DNA of 64,000 bases, from NCBI RefSeq assembly GCF_900100435.1, contig NZ_FNEX01000011.1:175508-239507 (forward strand), read 5' to 3'. Both the position numbers and the translations under genes were made by a program. Source of the DNA: Pedobacter sp. ok626 (lineage in GTDB: Bacteria > Bacteroidota > Bacteroidia > Sphingobacteriales > Sphingobacteriaceae). Positions 23,251 through 32,036 of this stretch are shown here, one piece after another. The first letter of the stretch is position 1; each line of letters starts with the position of its first letter. The notes under the pieces were generated by a model. That model had not been told where the DNA came from. It searched no databases and worked only from the letters and a program-made list of their open reading frames with translations.

Positions 23251-26200
23251 TTAAAAAGTAAGGTTAATTCCGAAATTGTAGGTAGCAAATAAAGGATAAA
23301 CATTAGCATCCAATCCTGCATTTAAGGCAGTGTTTGGTCTGTCTGCTTTAATCTTTTCTGCATTGTCAGTTGGTATCGGGCCTACTTCAGGACTGAACCC
23401 TTTGTAACCAAAAATGTTAATTGCATTTTGAGCATTGGCATAGATTCTTACCTTTTTGATCTTCCATTTATTTAAAATACCTGAAGGCAGGGTATAACCC
23501 AGTTGTGCATTTCTTACTCTGAAATATGATCCGCTGGATACATAAAATGAGTTAGGCGCTGCATTGGCTGAGGCGCCTATGTTTGCTGAAGGGTAGGTGT
23601 TTGAAGTACCTTCTCCATGCCATCTGTTATCAAAAAGGTCTTTGCTGATGTTCTCGTTTCCGAAGCGATTGGCCAGATTAGCATTATATATGTCTACACC
23701 TGCCACACCTTGGAAATCCAAAGCAAGGTCGAAATTTTTGTAAGCAAAGTTGGTGTTAACCCCATATGTGTATTTAGGATTAGGGTCACCAATTACGGTT
23801 CTGTCGGCAGAAGTAATTTTTCCATCGCCATTCAGATCTTGATATTTAAAACCTCCAGGAGCAGCACTTGCCTGAGTAGGTGAATTGGCTACATCTGTTG
23901 CATTCTGAAAAATGCCCGCAACTTTGTATCCATAAAATAAGCCTATAGGATCTCCAACAATAGTTCTTGTAGCGAATGCGCCGTTGGTAATACCTGTGCT
24001 GCCAGAGAAAATAGGTATTTCGCCTGAAAGTACATTTATTACTTTATTGGCATTGTAGCTGATATTGCCACCTACTGAGTAAGTTAAGCCTCCTTCAGTT
24101 GTATTTGTCCATGCTGCAGACAACTCCACCCCCCTGTTCTGAATGTCGGCCTGGTTGCCTAGTAATTGATTGTCTACGGTGCCCAATGATCCCAATACAG
24201 GGATCTTAAAAATTGCCCTTGAAGTTTTTCTGTTATAAAAATCTGCCTCAACAGTTAACCTGTTTGTTAGGAAGGCAGCCTCAAAGCCAATGTTCGTACC
24301 AATTCCCTTTTCCCAAACAATGGCAGGTGGGATAAGGGTATTCACACTTTTACCGGTAAAAGGAATGTTGTTAAATATGGCAACTAGATTGCCTGTCTGG
24401 CCCACTAACTGTTGTGAAGGATTAATCGGTACGTTTGCATTTCCAATAATACCCCAGCTTCCTCTTAACTTCAATGAGCTGAACACAGTTTGATTTTTCA
24501 TGAAATCTTCATTAGTGATTACCCAACCAGCACCAACTGAAGGGAAATATCCCCAGGTTTCGTTGCTGCCAAAAAATTGTGAAGCACCATCGGTACGAAT
24601 AGAGGCATTCAGCAGATATTTATTCTTGAACGAATAATTTGCCCTTGCAAAATAAGAAGCGAATTTGATGAGTGAACCCTCGTCTGCTGCAGTCCTTGTG
24701 GCCGCATCGCCCAAATTAAGATATAGGTCTGCATCACTAGTAAACGGTACATTTTGTGCTGAAGCATTTAAAGTATAAGCTTTGTTACTTTGGGCAGATT
24801 GACCGAGTAGTACAGTAATGTTGTGATCTTTGTTAAATGTATTCTCATAAGTCAGCGTATTTTCAATGATCCAGTTTCTGGTTTCAACACGTTTGAGATC
24901 AAGGATACTTACATCACTTTTCTGTGCATAAGTAGCATAATATTTTGGACCATATTTTCGATTTTCTAGTTGACCGAACTCTCCACCAAAGCTGGATTTA
25001 AAAGTAAAATGTTCTGCAAATTTCAATTCTGCGAAAACATTACCTGTAACTCTGTATTGCTTGGTCTGTTGATTGAAAAAATCAAGACTGGCCTGAGGGT
25101 TAAAATTAGCACCATCTCCAAGACCTTGGCTAGTAGGATCTCCGTATGAACCATCTGCATTAAATACAGGTATAGAAGGTGAAGCAGAATATATTTGATG
25201 ATAGATCGTTGTTGGAACATCTTTGGATTTACTAGAAACCCCGGTAATGTTGTAACCCACCTTAAAGCTTTTTGACAGTTGTATATCATTGGATACGCGG
25301 GCTGTATACCTCTTGTAGTTGTTGGTTTTGATAATTCCATCTTGATCAAGATAACCCAATGAGATGTTGTAGGTAGATTTGTCTGTTCCTCCAGCTATCG
25401 AAACATTATGGTTTGTTACAAATGCATTGCGAAGGGTCTGATCATACCAATCCGTTCCTACACCCAAATTATCGGTATTACTGAACACAGGGGTTCCGCC
25501 GTTTAGTCCGGCAAGTTCATTTGTAAAAATTCCGTATTCTTGAGCATTCGCCATTTTAACCTTATTGGTTACTTTCTGAAAACCGGCATAGGCATCATAG
25601 TTGATCGTTGTTGGAGTGCCCAATTTTCCTTTCTTTGTCGTAATTAATACCACTCCATTTGCAGCTCGGATACCATAAATAGACTGTGCAGAAGCATCCT
25701 TTAAAATGCTCATGTTCTCAATGTCATTTGGATTCAAAAAGTTGATGTCGTTATACCATACCCCATCTACCACATATAAAGGAGCTTGGTTTCCGAATAT
25801 TGTTCCTAACCCACGGATGCGAATCTGAGGTGAAGCTCCTGGCGTACCTGTACTGGTTATGGATACCCCGGCAATTTTACCTTGCAATGCCCCTATAGGA
25901 TTTGTAGATGCCTGTTTTGATATTTCTGATCCTTTTAAACTGGCTACAGCACCCGTTACGTCTAATTTACGCTGGGTTCCATAGCCGACTACTACAACCT
26001 GCTCCAGTTGCTGTGAGGAAGGAGTTAATACTACATTGATTGTTTGTTGTCCGTTAATTAGGACTTCCTGGGTTACATAACCAATATAGGTAAATACCAG
26101 GGTACTATTGGCCGATGTGTTAATGGAATAGTTTCCGTTAACATCTGTTTGTACTCCTTTAGTTGTGCCTTTTACGGTAACGCTTACTGATGGTACAGTG

Positions 26201-26319
26201 GTCTTGTCCAGACCATCTGTAACAGTGCCCTTAACAGTGATGTCCTGTGAAAAGGCTGCATTGGTAAAAAACAAACAAAGTGTACTTAAAACAGAGAGTT
26301 TTGTAAAAAATCTTTTCAT
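23251..26319 (-). CDS. SusC/RagA family TonB-dependent outer-membrane transporter
   Basis: 1022-residue outer-membrane protein. It has a signal peptide (1-24), an N-terminal carboxypeptidase-regulatory-like beta-sandwich (about 27-100), the TonB-box-like VVVVGYGTQ (108-116), a plug domain (ITSTGTPGASPQIRIRGLG, then LYVVDGVWYNDIN) and a 22-strand barrel ending in the aromatic C-terminus YNFGINLTF. It imports oligosaccharides with energy from TonB/ExbBD. The partner susD starts 11 bases downstream. A 258-bp gap separates it from the SusR-like regulator gene; no clean TAnnTTTG box is visible there, so positive control by the regulator is plausible. Confidence 0.95.
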   Translation of the reverse strand: MKRFFTKLSVLSTLCLFFTNAAFSQDITVKGTVTDGLDKTTVPSVSVTVKGTTKGVQTDVNGNYSINTSANSTLVFTYIGYVTQEVLINGQQTINVVLTPSSQQLEQVVVVGYGTQRKLDVTGAVASLKGSEISKQASTNPIGALQGKIAGVSITSTGTPGASPQIRIRGLGTIFGNQAPLYVVDGVWYNDINFLNPNDIENMSILKDASAQSIYGIRAANGVVLITTKKGKLGTPTTINYDAYAGFQKVTNKVKMANAQEYGIFTNELAGLNGGTPVFSNTDNLGVGTDWYDQTLRNAFVTNHNVSIAGGTDKSTYNISLGYLDQDGIIKTNNYKRYTARVSNDIQLSKSFKVGYNITGVSSKSKDVPTTIYHQIYSASPSIPVFNADGSYGDPTSQGLGDGANFNPQASLDFFNQQTKQYRVTGNVFAELKFAEHFTFKSSFGGEFGQLENRKYGPKYYATYAQKSDVSILDLKRVETRNWIIENTLTYENTFNKDHNITVLLGQSAQSNKAYTLNASAQNVPFTSDADLYLNLGDAATRTAADEGSLIKFASYFARANYSFKNKYLLNASIRTDGASQFFGSNETWGYFPSVGAGWVITNEDFMKNQTVFSSLKLRGSWGIIGNANVPINPSQQLVGQTGNLVAIFNNIPFTGKSVNTLIPPAIVWEKGIGTNIGFEAAFLTNRLTVEADFYNRKTSRAIFKIPVLGSLGTVDNQLLGNQADIQNRGVELSAAWTNTTEGGLTYSVGGNISYNANKVINVLSGEIPIFSGSTGITNGAFATRTIVGDPIGLFYGYKVAGIFQNATDVANSPTQASAAPGGFKYQDLNGDGKITSADRTVIGDPNPKYTYGVNTNFAYKNFDLALDFQGVAGVDIYNANLANRFGNENISKDLFDNRWHGEGTSNTYPSANIGASANAAPNSFYVSSGSYFRVRNAQLGYTLPSGILNKWKIKKVRIYANAQNAINIFGYKGFSPEVGPIPTDNAEKIKADRPNTALNAGLDANVYPLFATYNFGINLTF

Positions 26320-26577
26320 ACTCGTTTAAGTTTTTGGTTAATATTTGATAGTTAAAACTCCATTAGATTATTGGTTATAACAAGTTTTGCAACCTCAACA
26401 TTATTACATCATTTATTAAAAAAGGCTATCTCATCGAGGCGGAGAATCACCGATTTTAATGCGGAAAACAGGGTTGTTGTGGATTAAACCCCATTGAGTT
26501 ATATACTACAACGATGGAATTAAAAAGGTTTGGTCTGGGGGCGTTTTTTTGAGTTATGAGAGGTAATGTAGTAGTGC

Positions 26578-29466
26578 TTATAACTCCATAAGGAACTCTA
26601 CAAGGTTTTTATCGTGTGGTACATTCAGTTTTTTTCTTAGCCTATACCTTCTGATCTCCACTCCTCGAAGGGAAATGTTTAATAAAGACGCCAGCTCTTT
26701 GCTACTCATATTCATATGTAAATAGGCGCAAAGTTTTAGGTCATTGGGTACCAGGTCTGGGTGATTGGCTTTAAGTTTTTTGAAGAAATTTTCATGCGCT
26801 TCATTAAAACTATTCTCAAATAAATTCCAGTCCCGATCATCATTCATGCCCTCGTCAATGACTTTCTGAATTCTCCTCAATTGATCTTCCGAAAGCGTCT
26901 TTCCGTGCTCGTCTTTAAGCTTCAAAATTTCTTCGCTGATTTTTTTGAGTAGCTCATTTTTGTAAACCAGGCTCATGGCAGAATTTGCTAGTTCCCTGCT
27001 TTTTCCGGCAAGTTCCGCATGTAGTTTTTCTGTCTGTAATTTTATGATTTGTTTTTCAGTGGTTTCAGCTTCTTTCTTTAGGAATATTTCTTTTTCAGCT
27101 TGAAGTTTTGCTGTAATTGCCTGTTGATCTCTAAGTAATTTTTTCTCATATAATTTCTTGCCGATATATAAGAATATAATCAGCAAAATCAGGTAGAAAC
27201 CAAATGCCCACTTGCTGGCATAAAAGGGGGGAAGCACAGTAAACTCAAAAGCGGTAGTCCCACTTAAGGTCTGATCATTTATTTTCGCCCGGACCAGAAA
27301 CTTGTAATTCCCATGGTTTAAGTTGGTGAAGTCTTTCTGGGAAGCGCTGCTCCAATCCGACCATTGCTTGGAATAACCTTCAAGGAAATACTGGAATTTG
27401 ATGTTGGCTTGTCTATAATAGGGTAGTGCATAAGAGACTCGTATATTATTTCGACTGAAAGGGATTTCTATTGCTGATTTGCTGTTACCTACTTCGCTTA
27501 TAGTGGAGTAGGTATCTGTAATATCCTCTATCTTTCTGATCAATACCGATGGCAGGCTGATTTTTTTGCTCGTTTGGGGTTCATTTGCATTGTATATCAC
27601 AAAACCATCATCCACGCTGATGAGGTAAATCTGGTTGCTGATTTTGCTGATATTCTCATAATATTGAACCATCCGTCCATCCAGTATACTAAAACGGTTG
27701 GAGTCTATATCGATCTTGCCAGGCTGAGCAAAATTGATGAGGGCCATTTTACCGTGGTTAATAAACCAATATTTTTTCTCGCCCGCATTAATGACCTTAT
27801 TGGAATGGGCAAAGGAACCAATATACTTATTCAGAATTTCATAGGTGGTAAAGCGATTGCTGATCTCGTCAAAAGTTAAAAAGCCTTTATCAGAAGAATA
27901 AAGCAGTTTGTTCTCTAGTGTAAACAGATTAACATTGTAACTGCTGGGTAAGCCGTTACGTTCATCGTAATATTTAACGTTGATTACTTTTTTAAAATCG
28001 GGACTAAGGCTCAGTTTATAAAGCCCTCTATAAGCATGACTTACCCAAATGTCTCCTTTGGAATCTTTTTCTATATATCTGGAAGGTTCTTTGAAGTTTT
28101 CAATTTTATAAAAATATTTCCATTGCCCGGCCTCTTTTTTATAAAGGACAAGACCTGTGTATGTACCTTGAATCAGGTATTCGTCATTTAGTTTTTTTAT
28201 GGTCCAGCCTCCGCTTATGCTGGAGACCTTTTCTATATTGTTATCTTTTACGCTGAAGGTGCCATCGTTATGACCACATAGTAATTGTCCATCAATTAAG
28301 CTCAAGTCCCATACCTGGCCCTGTGACTGTGGAATAAGCTTAAAATTAAAGGGCTTAAAATCTTGTCCCTTTCCACCTATCCATGGACTGGAAAATAGGC
28401 CCTGATTGGTGCCTAGATATATTTTATTATTGTAGATCAGGCTGGAATAAACTGTGCCAAACATGCCCGTTTTATCAAAATAGAAATAAAGGGGAGAATT
28501 TAGTTCTATCCTGTCGATCCCGTTATCCAGTCCTGTCCATAAATTTTGTTCGTTATCTGCATAAATGCTTAATACCGTGTTGTTTTGAAGGCCGCTTGAT
28601 TTATTAATTTGCTGTACAATATTACCATCCTCGTCAATAATAATAAGGCCGTTTAAGATAGTGCCGTAGGCATAATATTTGCCCAATACTCGAGCTCCAT
28701 TATTGAGCTGGTATGTCTGTAAAAAGGGATTAGCTGCAGTTTTGAAAGGAGTGTATCGCTGACCATCATATAAAAAAAGCCCGGCTTTACTGGTTCCTAT
28801 CAGTAACTGTCCATTTTTGTAAGGGAGTATTGATAATATACTTTCCGGTAAAGGTAATCCTATATTGTTTAAAGGAGCCAATTCATGGCCTTTCAACTCA
28901 AACAGCCCTTTGCCGAGCTCTTCGACAATGAAACGCTTATCAACTTTGTGCAAAAACAAAAATGAACCTGTGCTTTTAATCACACTGATTTTGCTATGCT
29001 CATAGATGTATATAGTAGTGAACGATTGGAAGATAATTCTTTTATCGTCAACATAGATCTTCCATATCTCATCGGTCATTTTGTGTTGCTTGGGGATAAG
29101 GTTGATTAACGAAAAGTATTTTAAACGCTTATCAATTACCCGCCAATAGCCAAACTCACCAAAACTACCTACATAAATTACACCGTCATTACCTGTTGCT
29201 ACCGACCGCACAATTTGTTGGTTTGGCATTTTGTATTGTTGCCAATATTTTCCATCATAGCTTAAAAGTCCCTGGGCATTTCCAAAATACATAATGCCGG
29301 CCTTGTCTTTTGCTATAGACCAGTTTTGATTGCCAGATAAGTAAACGGATTTGGGGAAATTTTGCACATAAGGAACCCCAATATTTTTTACATCATCAGC
29401 TGCTGCATAAAAAGGCAGGAATATAATAAGATAAAGTAAAAAGTATGTTAGGCTTCTTCGTTTCAT
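26578..29466 (-). CDS. SusR-like membrane-anchored transcriptional regulator (beta-propeller, Y_Y_Y, LuxR-type HTH)
   Basis: 962 residues. A signal peptide or anchor (1-22) is followed by two-component-regulator-type propeller repeats that would lie in the periplasm, a Y_Y_Y domain (about 670-750), one membrane segment (about 753-772), a cytoplasmic coiled coil (about 775-855) and a C-terminal LuxR-type helix-turn-helix (about 915-950, SSKELASLLNISLRGVEIRR). There is no histidine kinase or receiver domain, so this is the SusR architecture, not a hybrid two-component system. It probably senses a glycan breakdown product and turns on the SusC/SusD/GH144/GH3 genes located directly downstream. 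It starts 15 bases after the trhO stop, so read-through from trhO is possible. Confidence 0.88.
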   Translation of the reverse strand: MKRRSLTYFLLYLIIFLPFYAAADDVKNIGVPYVQNFPKSVYLSGNQNWSIAKDKAGIMYFGNAQGLLSYDGKYWQQYKMPNQQIVRSVATGNDGVIYVGSFGEFGYWRVIDKRLKYFSLINLIPKQHKMTDEIWKIYVDDKRIIFQSFTTIYIYEHSKISVIKSTGSFLFLHKVDKRFIVEELGKGLFELKGHELAPLNNIGLPLPESILSILPYKNGQLLIGTSKAGLFLYDGQRYTPFKTAANPFLQTYQLNNGARVLGKYYAYGTILNGLIIIDEDGNIVQQINKSSGLQNNTVLSIYADNEQNLWTGLDNGIDRIELNSPLYFYFDKTGMFGTVYSSLIYNNKIYLGTNQGLFSSPWIGGKGQDFKPFNFKLIPQSQGQVWDLSLIDGQLLCGHNDGTFSVKDNNIEKVSSISGGWTIKKLNDEYLIQGTYTGLVLYKKEAGQWKYFYKIENFKEPSRYIEKDSKGDIWVSHAYRGLYKLSLSPDFKKVINVKYYDERNGLPSSYNVNLFTLENKLLYSSDKGFLTFDEISNRFTTYEILNKYIGSFAHSNKVINAGEKKYWFINHGKMALINFAQPGKIDIDSNRFSILDGRMVQYYENISKISNQIYLISVDDGFVIYNANEPQTSKKISLPSVLIRKIEDITDTYSTISEVGNSKSAIEIPFSRNNIRVSYALPYYRQANIKFQYFLEGYSKQWSDWSSASQKDFTNLNHGNYKFLVRAKINDQTLSGTTAFEFTVLPPFYASKWAFGFYLILLIIFLYIGKKLYEKKLLRDQQAITAKLQAEKEIFLKKEAETTEKQIIKLQTEKLHAELAGKSRELANSAMSLVYKNELLKKISEEILKLKDEHGKTLSEDQLRRIQKVIDEGMNDDRDWNLFENSFNEAHENFFKKLKANHPDLVPNDLKLCAYLHMNMSSKELASLLNISLRGVEIRRYRLRKKLNVPHDKNLVEFLMEL

Positions 29467-29481
29467 GAAGAGCTAAGATAG

Positions 29482-30420
29482 TTATTTGGCCGATACGTTT
29501 ACTGGTTGAGGTACTTTTACATAATATCCTGTTCCATCGTATTTACGCTTACGCGGATTGGTGGTGCAGGGTACCGAACAACAGCCTTGTAACTCATCTC
29601 CACATTCGTCACATTGTGTTACATGCTCATTGCACTCTGGATTGGCACAATTGATCATTTTAGGCGTTATTTTGCCACAGTTATAACATGTGGATACTAC
29701 AGATGGATTAACAGAGTTCACGTCAACAGCAATGCGGCTGTCAAATACATAACATTTACCTTCAAAATCCTCTCCACCTGCTTCTTTTCCGTATTTAATG
29801 ATCCCGCCATGAAGTTGGTATACATCATTAAATCCATGGTGCAACAGTAATGCAGATGCTTTTTCGCATTTGATACCACCTGTGCAGTAGGTTAGTACTT
29901 TTTTGTCTTTGTATTGAGCAAGCTCATTTATCTTATCCGGGAATTCCCTGAAATTTTCGATGTCGAGGGTGATGGCGTTTTTAAATCTGCCAAGATTATG
30001 CTCGTAATTTGAACGGACATCAAGGATGATTACATCTTCCTGATCAATCATTTTCTGAAATTCTACGGGCTCCAGGTGCTTCCCAGTCTGTTTGTTCGGA
30101 TCAATGATGTTCGGATCTCTTAAGCCGGAGTGAACAATTTCTGATTTATAACGACAATGCATTTTAATGAAAGAGGGTTCTTCCACATCGTCGATTTTGA
30201 ATTCAGTTTTTGCAAAACGTTCATCTGCGTTGATGGCTGCCATATAGGCATCACAGGCTTCTTTTGTTCCTGAAACGGTACCGTTTAACCCCTCATCGGC
30301 GACGATGATTCGGCCAACAAGACCTATGGATTTACAGAATTTTAAGTGATCGTCCGCGAATTGTTCTGCGTTTGCTATGTGACTATAGCAATAGTAAAGT
30401 AATGTCTGGAATTTATTCAT
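29482..30420 (-). CDS. trhO: tRNA uridine(34) 5-hydroxylase, rhodanese-related (YceA family)
   Basis: Cytosolic enzyme that forms 5-hydroxyuridine at position 34 of tRNAs using oxygen. 312 residues. The N-terminal acylphosphatase-like domain (1-90) includes IVADEGLNGTVSGT. The rhodanese domain holds DVRSNYEHNLGRF and the active-site loop with Cys179 in LTYCTGGIKCEK. The C-terminal part has several CxxC-type pairs (CYNCGKI, CANPEC, CDECGD), probably a zinc ribbon. All three parts are normal for the family. The downstream gene is the SusR-like regulator, 15 bases away; the upstream region is a 337-bp gap. Confidence 0.92.
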   Translation of the reverse strand: MNKFQTLLYYCYSHIANAEQFADDHLKFCKSIGLVGRIIVADEGLNGTVSGTKEACDAYMAAINADERFAKTEFKIDDVEEPSFIKMHCRYKSEIVHSGLRDPNIIDPNKQTGKHLEPVEFQKMIDQEDVIILDVRSNYEHNLGRFKNAITLDIENFREFPDKINELAQYKDKKVLTYCTGGIKCEKASALLLHHGFNDVYQLHGGIIKYGKEAGGEDFEGKCYVFDSRIAVDVNSVNPSVVSTCYNCGKITPKMINCANPECNEHVTQCDECGDELQGCCSVPCTTNPRKRKYDGTGYYVKVPQPVNVSAK

Positions 30421-30649
30421 AATTCATTGATACCGGTGCAAATGGCGTTTAATGCGTTGCAAAAATGCAAAAAAAACCGTTCTCCTCCAAGTCTGGCATC
30501 TTTAAGGCTCCTGAAGGGGAGCTTAAAGCGCCTGAGGCCTTGTCGGAGAAGGTATTTTTTGTTTCAAGCAGGGCGGAATAGTAGACCGTTTTATTGGGTT
30601 GCGGATAGGAGGGGAACGATTTAAAGTGAAGGGTAACCGCTCCATTGTA
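30421..30649. other. Intergenic stretch between trhO and the C1 peptidase
   Basis: No gene is supported here. A GC-rich 16-nt hairpin (GCTCC/GGAGC near 30508-30523) lies in the middle. The minus strand is open for about 90 codons, ending at 30451, with an anomalous Ser/Pro/Gly/Leu composition; I found no start or family for it. The plus-strand open frame here is equally unconvincing. Confidence 0.35.
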
Positions 30650-30689
30650 ACAAATTAAGTGGTATGCAGCTAACCTGCACTTAATTTGT
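30650..30689. repeat. 12-bp perfect inverted repeat upstream of the C1 peptidase promoter
   Basis: The arms are 30650-30661 and 30678-30689 with a 16-nt spacer that has its own short TGCAG/CTGCA pairing. The right arm ends 14 bases before the -7 box, overlapping the expected -33 region. That position suits an operator or a regulatory RNA hairpin of an upstream transcript. Confidence 0.5.
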
Positions 30690-30702
30690 GTTGGATAATT
30701 AC

Positions 30703-30710
30703 TAAGTTTG
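30703..30710 (+). promoter_or_regulatory. Predicted -7 box of the C1 peptidase gene
   Basis: TAAGTTTG fits TAnnTTTG. The predicted start near 30717 gives a leader of about 40 nt to the ATG at 30758. A TTTG at 30685-30688 is only 14 nt away, shorter than usual, so a -33 element is not clear. Confidence 0.5.
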
Positions 30711-30757
30711 CGTCGGTAATCAATTAGAACGTATACTAACTAACTTTTAAACATAAA

Positions 30758-31945
30758 ATGACTAAATTTTCAATGAAGCCATTGTGGTTGTCAGCTGGGC
30801 TTTTGCTTGGTACTACCGTTGGTTTTGCACAAGACAATCTTGTTAATTCACTAAAAAATAACCAAAGTGCTAACAGTACAAGCAGTTTCACTTTTACTCC
30901 GGTAGTAAATGCAGAAGCTACATCTGTAAAGAACCAAAAATCATCGGGTACTTGCTGGAGTTATAGCACCAACTCATTCCTTGAGTCAGAAATGATTCGT
31001 ATGGGAAAAAAAACAGTTGATTTGGCTGACTTGTTTACTGCTCGTAATGCTTACATCGAAAAAGGTATTAACTATGTACGTATGCACGGCGCTTTGACTT
31101 TAGGTGATGGTGGTGCTTGTCATGATGTAACCAATATGCTAGCTAAGTATGGTGCTTTACCTCAAGAAGCTTATAGTGGTAATGATTATGGAAGCCCAGG
31201 TTCTTCAGATAGAATGAACAAGTTAACTGAAGCAATTTTAAAGAAAGCAGTTTCTGGTAAATTTGATCCAACATGGAAAGCAAGATATATTGCAACTATC
31301 GATTCTTGCATGGGTGCTGTTCCTGAGAAATTTACTTACGAAGGAAAAGAGTATACTCCTAAAACTTTTGCTAAAGAGGTTGTTGGAATAAATCCAGCTG
31401 ATTATGTTGAACTTTCATCGTTCACCACCAGCCCTTATTATGAGAAAGCTGTACTGATGGTGCCTGATAACTGGTCATTTGATCAGGTTTACAATGTGCC
31501 AATGACTGACATCACTACCATTATTGATAATGCTTTGAAAAAAGGATTTACAGTTGCCTGGGCTACAGATGTAAGTGAAAAAGGTTTTAGCTGGAAAAAT
31601 GGTGTGGCTTATGTGCCTGCAAAAGATTTTGAAAGCATGAGCATTGATGAGAAAAAAGCAATGTTTAATGGTCCAAAACCAGAGAAAGAAATTACTGTAG
31701 AATTACGTCAAGCTGCTTTTGATGACTATGAAACTACTGATGATCACGGTATGCAAATCACTGGTATTGCAAAAGATCAGTCAGGTAAAGAATATTATAT
31801 CGTTAAAAACTCATGGGGTGCAACTAACGATTACAAAGGATATTTGTATGTAACTAAAAACTTTGTACAGTACAAAACAACAGCCTTCCTGTTGAACAAG
31901 AATGGAATTCCATCTGATTTACGCAAAAAAATGGCGATTAAATAA
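30758..31945 (+). CDS. Secreted C1-family cysteine peptidase (bleomycin hydrolase/PepC-like)
   Basis: 395 residues with a signal peptide (1-25, ending GFAQ), so periplasmic or secreted, unlike cytosolic bleomycin hydrolase. The papain-like triad is Cys66 in SSGTCWSYS, His330 in DDHGMQI and Asn351 in VKNSWG. The position of the histidine after a long insertion and the lack of a separate propeptide match the bleomycin hydrolase/aminopeptidase C branch. In Bacteroidota such secreted members are common and are thought to be aminopeptidases. It is monocistronic: own promoter and a strong terminator. Confidence 0.88.
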   Translation: MTKFSMKPLWLSAGLLLGTTVGFAQDNLVNSLKNNQSANSTSSFTFTPVVNAEATSVKNQKSSGTCWSYSTNSFLESEMIRMGKKTVDLADLFTARNAYIEKGINYVRMHGALTLGDGGACHDVTNMLAKYGALPQEAYSGNDYGSPGSSDRMNKLTEAILKKAVSGKFDPTWKARYIATIDSCMGAVPEKFTYEGKEYTPKTFAKEVVGINPADYVELSSFTTSPYYEKAVLMVPDNWSFDQVYNVPMTDITTIIDNALKKGFTVAWATDVSEKGFSWKNGVAYVPAKDFESMSIDEKKAMFNGPKPEKEITVELRQAAFDDYETTDDHGMQITGIAKDQSGKEYYIVKNSWGATNDYKGYLYVTKNFVQYKTTAFLLNKNGIPSDLRKKMAIK

Positions 31946-31962
31946 GAGGAAGTTTAAAGCTT

Positions 31963-31998
31963 AAAAAGGGATGTTTCGTTACGATACATCCCTTTTTT
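31963..31998 (+). terminator. Intrinsic terminator of the C1 peptidase gene
   Basis: A 12-bp perfect stem (31963-31974 and 31986-31997) with an 11-nt loop ends in a run of six T residues, 18 bases past the stop codon. Confidence 0.92.
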
Positions 31999-32036
31999 GT
32001 ATGCTTTACTAGCAAGTTCAAGCTGAATGACCTAGA

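Noticed and set aside
30451..30700. Long open frame on the minus strand with Ser/Pro/Gly-rich product
   Set aside because: No start signal, crosses the promoter and inverted repeat of the C1 peptidase, and no family recognised.
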